From the NCBI GenBank assembly GCA_021741245.1, contig JAIOYF010000009.1, positions 1 to 64,000 of the forward strand: a stretch of 64,000 nt of DNA. The letters run 5' to 3'. Source of the DNA: Paracoccaceae bacterium (GTDB taxonomy: Bacteria; Pseudomonadota; Alphaproteobacteria; Rhodobacterales; Rhodobacteraceae). The notes under the pieces were generated by a model. That model saw only the letters and a program-made list of their open reading frames with translations. It had not been told where the DNA came from and did no database searches. Position 1 is the first letter of the stretch; every line of letters starts with the position of its first letter. Both the position numbers and the translations under genes were made by a program. Shown piece by piece: positions 24,006 to 32,795 of this stretch.

Positions 24006-26444
24006 ATGGTTGATCTGCCGACACAGGCGCGGGCGGTGATTATCGGGGGCGGCATCTCGGGATGCTCGGTTGCCTATCATCTGGCCAAGGCGGGATGGAC
24101 CGATATCGTGCTGTTGGAGCGGCGCAAGCTGACGAGCGGGACCACATGGCATGCGGCGGGGTTGATCGGGCAGTTGCGGGCCAGTGCCAATATGACCCGC
24201 CTCGCGCGGTATTCGGCGGGGCTTTATGTGGGGTTGGAGGCCGAGACCGGGATTGCCACGGGCATGCGGCAGGTGGGGTCGATTTCGGTGGCCCTGACCG
24301 CGGCACGGATGGAGGAGTTGCGCCGTCAGGCCACCATGGCGCGGATTTTCGATGTGGATGTACAGGAGATTTCACCCAGTGAAATCAAGGCGATGTATCC
24401 GCATCTTGAGGTTGGTGATGCCGTTGGGGGGGTGCATTTGCCACTGGATGGGCAATGCGATCCGGCCAATATCGCGATGGCCTTGGCCAAGGGCGCGCGC
24501 ATGCGGGGGGCGACCATTGCCGAAGGCGTCAAGGTCACCCGCGTCACGACGGCCAATGGCCGTGCCACAGGCGTGGATTATGAAACGGCGGATGGTCCCG
24601 GCCATATTGCCGCCGATGTGGTGGTGAACTGTGGTGGCATGTGGGGCCGGGATCTGGCGGCGCAGAATGGCGTGACGGTGCCGCTGCATGCCTGCGAGCA
24701 TTTCTACCTTGTGACCGAGCCGATTGAGGGCCTGGGTCATTTGCCGGTTTTGCGCGTGCCTGATGAATGCGCCTATTACAAATCCGACGCGGGCAAGATG
24801 ATGCTGGGGGCCTTTGAGCCCAAGGCCAAGCCTTGGGGCATGGCGGGCATTCGCGAGGATTTCGAGTTTGACACATTGCCCGAGGATTGGGACCATTTCC
24901 AACCCATCCTTGAGGCCGCGATGAACCGGATGCCGCTGTTTGAAACCGCCGGGATCCACACGTTTTTCAATGGGCCGGAAAGCTTTACCCCCGATGACCG
25001 CTATTATCTGGGCGAGGCGCCAGAGCTGGGCGGTTATTGGGTGGCGGCGGGGTATAACTCGATCGGTATCGCCTCCTCTGGCGGGGCCGGGATGGCGCTG
25101 GCGGAATGGATCACCACGGGCGAGGCGCCCTTTGATCTGTGGGAGGTGGATATCCGCCGCGCGCAGCCCTTCCAGAAGAACCGCCGTTATCTGAAGGAGC
25201 GGGTGAGCGAGACCCTGGGCCTGCTGTATGCTGATCACTTCCCTTACCGTCAGGTGGAGACCAGCCGGGGGGTGCGGCGCACGCCGCTCCACACGCATCT
25301 GAAGGCGCGCGGGGCCGTTTTTGGCGAGGTTGCCGGGTGGGAGCGGGCGAATTGGTTTGCGAATGCTGGGCAGGCTGCAGAATACCAGTATGCCTGGGGT
25401 CGGCAGAACTGGTTTGACAACCAGAGGGCGGAACATCTGGCCGTGCGGGGGGGCGTTGGCTTTTTCGACATGACCTCATTCGGCAAGATCCGGGTTGAAG
25501 GGCCGGGGGCCGTGGCGTTTTTGAACCGGGTTTGTGCGGCTGAAATGGATGTGGCGGCAGGGCGGATCGTCTATACCCAGATGCTGAACGCGCGGGGCGG
25601 GATCGAAAGCGATCTGACCGTGACCCGATTGGGCGAGGCGGCCTATCTGCTGGTGGTGCCGGGCGCGACTTTGCAGCGCGATCTGGCGTGGTTGCGTCGA
25701 CATCTGGGGGAGGATTTCGCTGTGATCACCGATGTGACCGCGGCGGAGGCTGTGCTGTGCATCATGGGGCCGCAGGCGCGTGAGGTGATGATGCGCGTCA
25801 GCCCCAATGACTTTAGCAATGCGGGCCATCCCTTTGGTCGCGCGAAGGAAATCGAGATTGGCATGAGCCTCGCCCGCGCGCATCGCGTGTCTTATGTGGG
25901 CGAGCTTGGCTGGGAGCTCTACGTCAGTTCCGATCAGGCGGCGCATGTGTTTGAGACGCTTGTGGAGGCCGCACCCGAGATGAAGCTGTGCGGTATTCAT
26001 ACGCTGGACAGTTGCCGGATAGAGAAGGCCTATCGCCATTGGGGCCATGACATCACCGATGAGGATCATGTGCTGGAGGCGGGGCTTGGCTTTGCGGTCA
26101 AGACCTCAAAGCCCGGCTTTATTGGCCGTGATGCGGTGTTGCGCAAGGCCGAGGCCGGGTTGTCGCGGCGCATGGTGCAGTTTCTGGTCCGCGACCCGGA
26201 GGCGATGATTTACCACAATGAGGCGATTGTGCGGGACGGCCGGATCGTGGGGCCTGTCACCTCGGGCGCTTATGGCCATCATCTGGGGGGGGCGGTCGCC
26301 ATGGGCTACGTGCCCTGCGCCGGTCAGTCTGAGGCGGATGTGCTGGCCAGCCGCTATGAGATCGAGATCGCCGGGCGGCGCTTTGCGGCCGAGGCGTCTT
26401 TGGTGCCGATGTATGATCCCACATCCCAGCGCATGCGCATGTGA
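24006..26444 (+). CDS. FAD-dependent oxidoreductase, dimethylglycine/sarcosine dehydrogenase-like (second copy)
   Basis: An 812-residue paralogue of the preceding gene with the same architecture: FAD domain (AVIIGGGISGCSVAYHLAKA), covalent-FAD motif TTWHAAGL, and GcvT-like folate domain (YVGELGWELYVSS, RIEKAYRHWGHDIT). The two proteins share the overall order but are clearly diverged in the FAD domain after the WHAAG motif (one VPTFSSSW, the other IGQLRASANM), so they probably act on different substrates or successive demethylation steps. The ATG at 24006 lies just after repeat copy A. Copy B follows its stop codon. Confidence 0.88.
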   Translation: MVDLPTQARAVIIGGGISGCSVAYHLAKAGWTDIVLLERRKLTSGTTWHAAGLIGQLRASANMTRLARYSAGLYVGLEAETGIATGMRQVGSISVALTAARMEELRRQATMARIFDVDVQEISPSEIKAMYPHLEVGDAVGGVHLPLDGQCDPANIAMALAKGARMRGATIAEGVKVTRVTTANGRATGVDYETADGPGHIAADVVVNCGGMWGRDLAAQNGVTVPLHACEHFYLVTEPIEGLGHLPVLRVPDECAYYKSDAGKMMLGAFEPKAKPWGMAGIREDFEFDTLPEDWDHFQPILEAAMNRMPLFETAGIHTFFNGPESFTPDDRYYLGEAPELGGYWVAAGYNSIGIASSGGAGMALAEWITTGEAPFDLWEVDIRRAQPFQKNRRYLKERVSETLGLLYADHFPYRQVETSRGVRRTPLHTHLKARGAVFGEVAGWERANWFANAGQAAEYQYAWGRQNWFDNQRAEHLAVRGGVGFFDMTSFGKIRVEGPGAVAFLNRVCAAEMDVAAGRIVYTQMLNARGGIESDLTVTRLGEAAYLLVVPGATLQRDLAWLRRHLGEDFAVITDVTAAEAVLCIMGPQAREVMMRVSPNDFSNAGHPFGRAKEIEIGMSLARAHRVSYVGELGWELYVSSDQAAHVFETLVEAAPEMKLCGIHTLDSCRIEKAYRHWGHDITDEDHVLEAGLGFAVKTSKPGFIGRDAVLRKAEAGLSRRMVQFLVRDPEAMIYHNEAIVRDGRIVGPVTSGAYGHHLGGAVAMGYVPCAGQSEADVLASRYEIEIAGRRFAAEASLVPMYDPTSQRMRM

Positions 26445-26450
26445 TGCAGG

Positions 26451-26509
26451 CCGGGGGGGCTGTCTGCCCCCCCGGACCCCCCCGAGGATATTTAAGAACA
26501 GATGAAAGC
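26451..26509 (+). repeat. Intergenic hairpin repeat, copy B
   Basis: A perfect 10-base stem CCGGGGGGGC/GCCCCCCCGG with loop TGTCT (26451-26475), a second C-rich arm (ACCCCCCCG), then the tail ATATTTAAGAACAGATGAA. It sits between the second flavoprotein gene and the methyltransferase gene, so the element recurs at consecutive gene junctions of one operon. Confidence 0.85.
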
Positions 26510-26518
26510 AGGGAAAAG

Positions 26519-28072
26519 ATGAGCGATCTTGGGGAAGTTTGTGAGCCTGCACGGGCGCGCAGGTCCGGTGGACGGGGGGCGCGTGTGGCCTTGCGCTCGG
26601 CACCTTTGTCGGAGGCAATGCGGCCCATTCGGGCAGGGATGGAGGGCGGGCGCTATCAGCCCCTGACCGAGGCCGGTGTGCAGCGGATCCATCAGGCGGC
26701 CTTGGACGCGCTGGAGCAGATCGGTCTGTCGAACGCGACCGAGTCTGGGATCAGGATTTTGACGGGGGCTGGGGCGATCCTGGGCGAGGATGGGCGCATC
26801 CGCTTTCCGCGCGCCTTGGTCGAGGATATGTTGGCGGTGGCCTGTAAGGATCTGACGCTTTATGGGCGTGAGGAAAAGCATGATCTTTATCTGTCGGGCA
26901 GTCGTGTGCATTTCGGCACGGCGGGGGCTGCGGTGCATGTGGTGGATCTGGAGACCAACACCTATCGCGACTCCACGGCGCAGGATCTGTATGATGCGGC
27001 GCGCATCACGCATCAGCTGGACAATGTGCATTTCTTTCAGCGTGCCATGGTCTGCCGGGATGTGATCGACAATTTCGACATGGATATCAACACGCTTTAC
27101 GCCTGCCTTGCGGGGACGACCAAGCATGTTGGGACCTCGTTCAGTGAACCCGGCCATGTGGCGGGCTGTTTCGATCTGTTGCACATGGTGGCGGGTGGAG
27201 AGGCCGCGTGGCGTGCACGGCCCTTCGTGTCAAACTCCAACTGCTTTGTCGTGCCACCGATGAAGTTTGCGCAAGAAAGCTGCGATGTGATGGAGGATTG
27301 TGTGCGGCGCGGCATGCCGGTTCTGCTGCTGAGTGCGGGGCAGGCAGGGGCAACAGCGCCCGCGCCGATTGCGCTGGCAATTGTGCAGGCGGTGGCGGAG
27401 TGCCTTGCCGGTGTGGTCTATGTCAATGCGATCCAGCCCGGTGCACCGGCGATTTTTGGCACCTGGCCCTTCGTGTCGGATTTGCGCACAGGCGCCATGT
27501 CGGGTGGCAGTGCCGAGCAGGCGCTGCTGACCGCCGGTTGCGCCCAGATGCACCGCTTTTACGGCCTGCCCGGCGGAGCCGCGGCGGGGATTTCCGACAG
27601 CAAACTGCCCGATATGCAGGCCGGGTGGGAACAGGGGATCACCAATGTGCTGGCGGGTCTTTCTGGGTTGAATATGGTCTATGAATCGGTGGGGATGCAT
27701 GCCTCGCTGCTGGGGTTCTGTCTGGAAAGCCTGATCCTGGGCGATGATATTCTGGGGCAGGTCATGCGCTGTGTGCGCGGCATTGACGTGACCGAGGACA
27801 GCACCAGCATTGAGGCGATGAAGGCCGTGTGCATGGGTGGGCCGGGGCATTATCTTGGCTCGGACCAGACGCTGGCCCTGATGCAGACCGAATATGTATA
27901 TCCGACGCTTGGCAACCGGATGAGCCCCAAGGAATGGAATGAGGCGGGGCGTCCCTTGCTGCTGGACCGCGCCATCGCCCGCAAGCATGATCTGCTGGCG
28001 CGTGGACAAAGCCAGATTGACCCGGCGCTGGATGCGGCGATCCGGGCCCAGTTCAACATTCATTTCCGCTGA
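26519..28072 (+). CDS. Trimethylamine methyltransferase (MttB) family protein, non-pyrrolysine type
   Basis: A 517-residue TIM-barrel methyltransferase of the MttB superfamily (YQPLTEAGVQRIHQAALDAL, RVHFGTAGAAVHVVDLETN, VSNSNCFVVPPMKF, GGSAEQALLTAGCAQMHRFY, GGPGHYLGSDQTL). There is no in-frame amber codon, so it is the type without pyrrolysine; characterised members demethylate quaternary amines such as glycine betaine, proline betaine, carnitine or butyrobetaine onto a corrinoid protein. The start ATG at 26519 follows AGGGAA. It lies between the flavoproteins and the aldehyde dehydrogenase. No corrinoid protein or reactivase is in the window. The substrate is not known. Confidence 0.88.
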   Translation: MSDLGEVCEPARARRSGGRGARVALRSAPLSEAMRPIRAGMEGGRYQPLTEAGVQRIHQAALDALEQIGLSNATESGIRILTGAGAILGEDGRIRFPRALVEDMLAVACKDLTLYGREEKHDLYLSGSRVHFGTAGAAVHVVDLETNTYRDSTAQDLYDAARITHQLDNVHFFQRAMVCRDVIDNFDMDINTLYACLAGTTKHVGTSFSEPGHVAGCFDLLHMVAGGEAAWRARPFVSNSNCFVVPPMKFAQESCDVMEDCVRRGMPVLLLSAGQAGATAPAPIALAIVQAVAECLAGVVYVNAIQPGAPAIFGTWPFVSDLRTGAMSGGSAEQALLTAGCAQMHRFYGLPGGAAAGISDSKLPDMQAGWEQGITNVLAGLSGLNMVYESVGMHASLLGFCLESLILGDDILGQVMRCVRGIDVTEDSTSIEAMKAVCMGGPGHYLGSDQTLALMQTEYVYPTLGNRMSPKEWNEAGRPLLLDRAIARKHDLLARGQSQIDPALDAAIRAQFNIHFR

Positions 28073-28079
28073 GGGTTCA

Positions 28080-29510
28080 ATGATTTCCGATCATCTTCTT
28101 AAGTTCTACATCAACGGTGGATGGGTTGACCCCTTGGGCGGAAGTCGCATGGGCGTCGAGAACCCCGCCACCGAAGAGATCATTGCCGAGGTGGCCTTGG
28201 GCAGTACGGCGGATGCCGACCGCGCGGTGGCGGCGGCCCGTGCGGCCTTCGACGCCTATACGCGCTGGCCTGTGGCGGATCGCATCGCCCTCGTCCGCCG
28301 GATTTTGGAGATTTACAACCGCCGCTATGATGATTTCGCCCGTGCCATGCAGATGGAAATGGGGGCTCCCACGGCCTGGTCGCGCGATGCGCAGGCTTGG
28401 GCGGGGCAGGTGCATATCGACTCCACCATCAAGGCTGCCGAAGACATGGCGTGGGAGGTCACGCGGGGGACGACGCGGATCATCTATGAGGGCATCGGTG
28501 TCTGCGTATTGATCACGCCTTGGAACTGGCCGATGAACCAGATCGCCTGCAAGGTGGCCCCGGCCCTGATCGCGGGCTGCACGATGGTGCTGAAACCGTC
28601 GGAAATCGCGCCACTGTCAGGCGCGCTATTCGCCGAGATCTGCCACGAGGCTGGCGTGCCCGCAGGCGTGTTCAACCTGATCAACGGCACGGGTCCCGAG
28701 GTGGGGGCGCATCTGGCGGCGCACCCGCAGGTCGATATGGTCAGCTTTACCGGATCGACCCGCGCAGGCACCGCCGTGGCGGCCGCAGCAGCCCCTACGG
28801 TAAAGCGCGTGGCGCAGGAACTGGGCGGCAAGTCGCCCAATATCATCCTGCCCTCGGCTGACCTCGCGGCGGCAGTGCGCGGCGGGGTCGAGGGCTGCTT
28901 TGGCAATACGGGCCAAAGTTGCGATGCCCCGACGCGCATGTTCGTGCCCCGCGACCGCGCCGAAGAGGCCTATGCCATTGCCGCCCAAGTGGCTGCAGAA
29001 GTGGTGGTGGGCGATCCGACCGATCTTGCGGTGACCATGGGGCCGCTGATCTCCAAAACCCAGTTCGACAAGGTGCAGGGCCTGATCCAAAAGGGAATGG
29101 ACGAGGGCGCGCGCCTTGTGGCGGGCGGCACCGGGCGGCCTGCTGGCCTGAACCGGGGCTGGTTTGCCAAGCCCACGATATTCGGCGAGGTCACCGATCA
29201 GATGACCATCGCGCGGGAAGAAATCTTTGGTCCGGTGCTGTCGATCCTGCCCTATGACAGCATCGATCAGGCGGTGGCCTCGGCCAATGAGACCGTCTAT
29301 GGCCTCGCCGCCTATGTGCAGGGCGAGGTGACGGAGGCGCGCGCCGTGGGGCGGCAGCTCAGGGCAGGCCAAGTCAACCTGAACTACCCTGACTGGGATA
29401 CCTTCGCCCCCTTCGGCGGCTACAAACAATCGGGCAACGGTCGCGAATATGCCGGCTGGGGCATTCACGACTTTTGCGAAGTCAAAGCCATCGTGGGGTA
29501 TGGGGCATGA
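28080..29510 (+). CDS. NAD(P)-dependent aldehyde dehydrogenase
   Basis: A 476-residue ALDH-superfamily enzyme: cofactor site TPWNWPMNQIACK and FTGSTRAG, general base Glu in ELGGKSPNII, nucleophile Cys281 in NTGQSCDAP, and EEIFGPVLSILPY near the end. It oxidises an aldehyde to the acid. It starts 7 bases after the methyltransferase gene and overlaps the next gene by four bases, so it belongs to the same unit and probably oxidises an aldehyde released after demethylation or deamination; betaine-aldehyde or semialdehyde-type substrates would fit. Confidence 0.9.
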   Translation: MISDHLLKFYINGGWVDPLGGSRMGVENPATEEIIAEVALGSTADADRAVAAARAAFDAYTRWPVADRIALVRRILEIYNRRYDDFARAMQMEMGAPTAWSRDAQAWAGQVHIDSTIKAAEDMAWEVTRGTTRIIYEGIGVCVLITPWNWPMNQIACKVAPALIAGCTMVLKPSEIAPLSGALFAEICHEAGVPAGVFNLINGTGPEVGAHLAAHPQVDMVSFTGSTRAGTAVAAAAAPTVKRVAQELGGKSPNIILPSADLAAAVRGGVEGCFGNTGQSCDAPTRMFVPRDRAEEAYAIAAQVAAEVVVGDPTDLAVTMGPLISKTQFDKVQGLIQKGMDEGARLVAGGTGRPAGLNRGWFAKPTIFGEVTDQMTIAREEIFGPVLSILPYDSIDQAVASANETVYGLAAYVQGEVTEARAVGRQLRAGQVNLNYPDWDTFAPFGGYKQSGNGREYAGWGIHDFCEVKAIVGYGA

Positions 29511-30406
29511 AATACGGCTATATCGGTCTGGGCAACCTTGGCGGCCATGTCGCCGCCTGCCTGATCAGGGGCGGGTTTGATCTGGTGGTCTACGACCGCG
29601 ATCCCACGTTGACAGCACGCCACGCAAGCATGGGGGCCAAAGTTGGCACTTCGGCGGCTGATGTGGCGGCACAAGTGGATCATGTTTTCACCTGCCTGCC
29701 ATCGCCCGCCGTGTCGGAACTGGTGCTGGCCGAGATGCTGCCCGCCCTGCGTCCCGGTGCGACATGGATCGAAAACTCCACCCTTGGCCGTGATGACATC
29801 ATCCGTCTGGGCGCGGTTGCCCAAGCCGCAGGCGTCGATGTGCTCGAATGCCCGGTGACAGGCGGCGTTCATTTGGCGGCACGGGGCGAGATCACGGTGC
29901 TTGCCGGTGGCGATAAGGCGCTGTTTGACACCCATCTGCCCGCCCTCAAGGCCATCGGCAACCGCCATTTCCACATGGGCCCTTTGGGTTCTGCGGCGAT
30001 CATCAAGGTGATCACCAATATGCTGGCCTTTATCCACCTCAAGGCCTGCGGCGAGTCGCTGATGCTGGCCAAGCGCGGCGGGCTGGATCTGGGGCAGGCA
30101 TGGCACGCCATCGCGGCCTCTTCCGGCACCTCTTTCGTGCATGAGACGGAAGGCGCGCTGATCCTCAACGGCAGCTATGACATCGCCTTCAACATCGACC
30201 TTGCGCTCAAGGATCTTGGCTTTGCTCTCGATTTCGGCAAAGAATTCGGCGTGCCGCTCGAGCTCGCCTCGATGACCAATCAGACCTATGTCGCAGCCAA
30301 GGCAGCTTATGGTGGCGAGGCACAATCGCCGATGATCGCCAAACTGCTTGAAGACCTGCTCGGCACTGACCTGCGGGCAGATGGCTTCCCCGCGCGTCTT
30401 GAATAG
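29507..30406 (+). CDS. NAD(P)-dependent oxidoreductase, 3-hydroxyisobutyrate dehydrogenase family
   Basis: A 299-residue beta-hydroxyacid dehydrogenase with N-terminal Rossmann motif YIGLGNLGGHVA, substrate loop CPVTGGVHLAA, catalytic Lys167 in IIKVITNML, and the all-helical C-terminal half. It reduces or oxidises a beta-hydroxyacid/semialdehyde pair, which fits with the aldehyde dehydrogenase just upstream (ATGA overlap at 29507-29510). It is the last gene of the five-gene unit; a hairpin repeat in the opposite orientation follows. Confidence 0.9.
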   Translation: MKYGYIGLGNLGGHVAACLIRGGFDLVVYDRDPTLTARHASMGAKVGTSAADVAAQVDHVFTCLPSPAVSELVLAEMLPALRPGATWIENSTLGRDDIIRLGAVAQAAGVDVLECPVTGGVHLAARGEITVLAGGDKALFDTHLPALKAIGNRHFHMGPLGSAAIIKVITNMLAFIHLKACGESLMLAKRGGLDLGQAWHAIAASSGTSFVHETEGALILNGSYDIAFNIDLALKDLGFALDFGKEFGVPLELASMTNQTYVAAKAAYGGEAQSPMIAKLLEDLLGTDLRADGFPARLE

Positions 30407-30415
30407 GCGGCCCTA

Positions 30416-30470
30416 ACTTTCATCTGTTTCTAAATATCCCCGCCGGAGGCATCCACCCTCTCCGGCGGGA
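30416..30470 (-). repeat. Intergenic hairpin repeat, copy C (reverse orientation)
   Basis: On the minus strand a CCCGCCGGA/TCCGGCGGG stem (30439-30469 on the plus strand) with a longer loop is followed directly by the tail ATATTTAGAAACAGATGAA. It lacks the doubled 3' arm of copies A, B and D. It lies between two convergent genes, downstream of the PHP gene in that gene's direction, where it could act as an end-of-transcript structure. Confidence 0.75.
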
Positions 30471-30484
30471 CCGCCCTCAGGGGA

Positions 30485-31408
30485 TCAAAGCCAGATCGGG
30501 TTCGACCACGCCCGTTTGCCCGCCGCATCAATCACCGTGACGCGCAACCATGGGCTGCCGTTCAGCCGCGCCATCGGCACGCGGGTCGAGGTCATCGAAT
30601 GGCCATGCACCGCCCGTGCCCCCGTGCCACGCCCCTGCACCATGGCCGAGACAACGGCGGTCGACTCGATCACCACATGATCCCCCTCCACCCGCACATC
30701 GCGCAACTCTGGTCCTTGGCTGGAATAGAAGGCCCCGTCTTTCAACGCGGCCAGCAGCGCCTCTGGTGTGTTTTCGGTGGCCTTGACCATCACCCAGCCG
30801 CCAAAATGGTCAGGCTCGGAAAAATGCGCATCATCCGTGGCAATCAGGCTTAGCTTACGGCCTTCGCTCAGCAACAGGTCGGCGATGGAGAAGCCATCCG
30901 CCCGGTCGCAGCCCGTGGCGCAGCCGTGGTTGTAGATTTCGACCGCATGGGCCGCTGTGATGCCACGCGCGTCCTCCAGCGTCAGGCCTGACCACTGCGG
31001 ATGGGCAATGGCGACAAAGGCACCGGCGGCCACTGCACGGGCGGCAATCTCGGCCCCGGATTCCTGCTCTGCCTTGGGGTGGAAATCGGGGCTATCCGAG
31101 GGTGCGAAATCGGCGGGCAGACCAACGGCCAGAATATGCCACAACTCACCGTTTGCCATGGCACCGGAATGCACCTCGGCCCCAAGGATTGTTGTAAACC
31201 CCGGCGCGCGAAACGGCACGGTATCCACGATCGGATAGCCGTAACTGCCGATGAAATGGTCGGTCAGGGCCAGAAAATCATAGCCCTCGGCGCGGTAGCG
31301 GCGGCAGACCTCTTCGGGCGGCAAGACCCCGTCCGAACGGGTGGAATGCGTGTGCAGATTGCCGCGCCAGAACTGTCCGGGGGCAGTGAAAGCCAGTGGT
31401 CGGGTCAT
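30485..31408 (-). CDS. PHP-domain metal-dependent hydrolase, CehA/McbA-like
   Basis: A 307-residue protein with a PHP domain: GNLHTHSTRSDGVLPPEEV, YDFLALTDHF, VAIAHPQWSG and SLIATDDAHF supply the His/Asp metal ligands. CehA/McbA relatives hydrolyse esters or carbamates, phosphoesters in other branches; the substrate here is unknown. The ATG at 31408 is chosen because an upstream extension would run through the tyrS terminator. It is convergent with the demethylation unit and may or may not belong to it. Confidence 0.8.
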   Translation of the reverse strand: MTRPLAFTAPGQFWRGNLHTHSTRSDGVLPPEEVCRRYRAEGYDFLALTDHFIGSYGYPIVDTVPFRAPGFTTILGAEVHSGAMANGELWHILAVGLPADFAPSDSPDFHPKAEQESGAEIAARAVAAGAFVAIAHPQWSGLTLEDARGITAAHAVEIYNHGCATGCDRADGFSIADLLLSEGRKLSLIATDDAHFSEPDHFGGWVMVKATENTPEALLAALKDGAFYSSQGPELRDVRVEGDHVVIESTAVVSAMVQGRGTGARAVHGHSMTSTRVPMARLNGSPWLRVTVIDAAGKRAWSNPIWL

Positions 31409-31422
31409 GATCGATCCTGCAT

Positions 31423-31450
31423 GAAAAAGCCCCGGCAACCTAGCCGGGGC
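31423..31450 (-). terminator. Rho-independent terminator of tyrS
   Basis: On the minus strand GCCCCGGC, an 8-base loop, GCCGGGGC and then TTTTTC. It lies 31 bases after the tyrS stop and 15 bases before the start codon of the PHP gene. Confidence 0.9.
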
Positions 31451-31481
31451 CTGTAACACTTTCAATGCGGCGTTGGTGGAT

Positions 31482-32732
31482 TTACCCCAAGGACACAAGC
31501 GCGTGGCGCTTTTTCCCGGCGGTCAGTTTCAGCGGAGTGGTCAGATCGTCGGCCCCATAGCGCGTGCCGGTATCCGTGACGATCTCATCATTCACTTTCG
31601 CCCCGCCTTCGGCAATCAGGCGCTTTGCCTCTTTCCCGCTGGGCGACAAACCGGCCCGGACGAAAAGTTGCACGATCCCCAAACCTTCCAGCAACTCGCT
31701 TTCCGCGACAATCACCGTGGGCAGGTCATCGCCGACGCCGCCCTGTTCAAACACCTGACGCGCGGTCGCCTCAGCCGTGGCCGCCGCGTCCGCCCCGTGC
31801 AGCAGGCTGGTCACGGCATTGGCCAGCACGATCTTGGCCGCGTTGATCTCGGCCCCTTGCAGGGCGCCAAGGCGGTCGCACTCCTCCAGCGGCAGTTCGG
31901 TGTAAAGCTTCAGGAACCGCCCCACATCGGCATCGGTGGTGTTGCGCCAGAATTGCCAGAACTCATAGGGCGAATACATATCGGCATTCAGCCAGACCGC
32001 GCCATTCTGGCTTTTCCCCATCTTCTTGCCGTCACTTGTGGTCAGAAGCGGCGAGGTCAGGCCAAACACTTCATGGTCGATCACCCGGCGCGTCAGGTCC
32101 ACACCGTTGACGATATTGCCCCATTGATCCGACCCGCCCATCTGCACAAGGCAGCCATAGCGGCGGTTGAGTTCCATGAAATCATAGGCTTGCAAGATCA
32201 TGTAGTTGAATTCGAGGAAAGACAGCGATTGCTCACGGTCCAGCCGGGATTTCACGCTCTCAAAGCTCAGCATACGGTTGACGCTGAAATGCCGCCCGAT
32301 GTCGCGCAAAAAGGCGATGTAGTTCAGACTGTCCAGCCATTCGGCATTGTTGACCATGATCGCGTCATTCGGCCCGTCACCAAAGCTCACGTAAGGTGAA
32401 AAGGCGCGCTTGATCCCGGCGATATTGTCGTTGATCTGATCGTCGGTCAGCAGCGGACGCTCATCGGCGCGGAAGGATGGATCGCCGATCTTGGTCGTGC
32501 CGCCGCCCATCAAAACAATTGGCTTGCCGCCGCATTTTTGCAGCCAGCGCAGCATCATGATCTGGATCAGGCTGCCCACATGCAACGACCGCGCAGTGGC
32601 ATCAAAGCCGATGTAGCCCGGCACCACCCCTGCGGCAAAGGCCTCGTCCAGCGCCTGATAATCCGTGCAATCGGCCAGAAAGCCACGGGTCATCATCACA
32701 CGCATAAAATCGGATTTCGGGTGGTAGGTCAT
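31482..32732 (-). CDS. tyrS: Tyrosyl-tRNA synthetase
   Basis: This 416-residue class I enzyme charges tRNA-Tyr. HIGH-type motif HVGSLIQI, tyrosine-binding [12 protein letters not shown] and [16 protein letters not shown]-type loop KMGKSQNG, and a C-terminal S4 RNA-binding domain ([25 protein letters not shown]). Full length, with a clear terminator downstream. It is divergent from anmK with 63 bases between the starts. Confidence 0.97.
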   Translation of the reverse strand: MTYHPKSDFMRVMMTRGFLADCTDYQALDEAFAAGVVPGYIGFDATARSLHVGSLIQIMMLRWLQKCGGKPIVLMGGGTTKIGDPSFRADERPLLTDDQINDNIAGIKRAFSPYVSFGDGPNDAIMVNNAEWLDSLNYIAFLRDIGRHFSVNRMLSFESVKSRLDREQSLSFLEFNYMILQAYDFMELNRRYGCLVQMGGSDQWGNIVNGVDLTRRVIDHEVFGLTSPLLTTSDGKKMGKSQNGAVWLNADMYSPYEFWQFWRNTTDADVGRFLKLYTELPLEECDRLGALQGAEINAAKIVLANAVTSLLHGADAAATAEATARQVFEQGGVGDDLPTVIVAESELLEGLGIVQLFVRAGLSPSGKEAKRLIAEGGAKVNDEIVTDTGTRYGADDLTTPLKLTAGKKRHALVSLG

Positions 32733-32795
32733 TTCGGCCTCATGTCATAGACTGTGGGCGGTATAACGAGGTGGCGGGGTCTTGGAAAGATGGTG

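Noticed and set aside
26519-28072. Pyrrolysine-containing trimethylamine methyltransferase
   Set aside because: The reading frame contains no in-frame TAG, so it is the homologue type without pyrrolysine and trimethylamine is not the predicted substrate.
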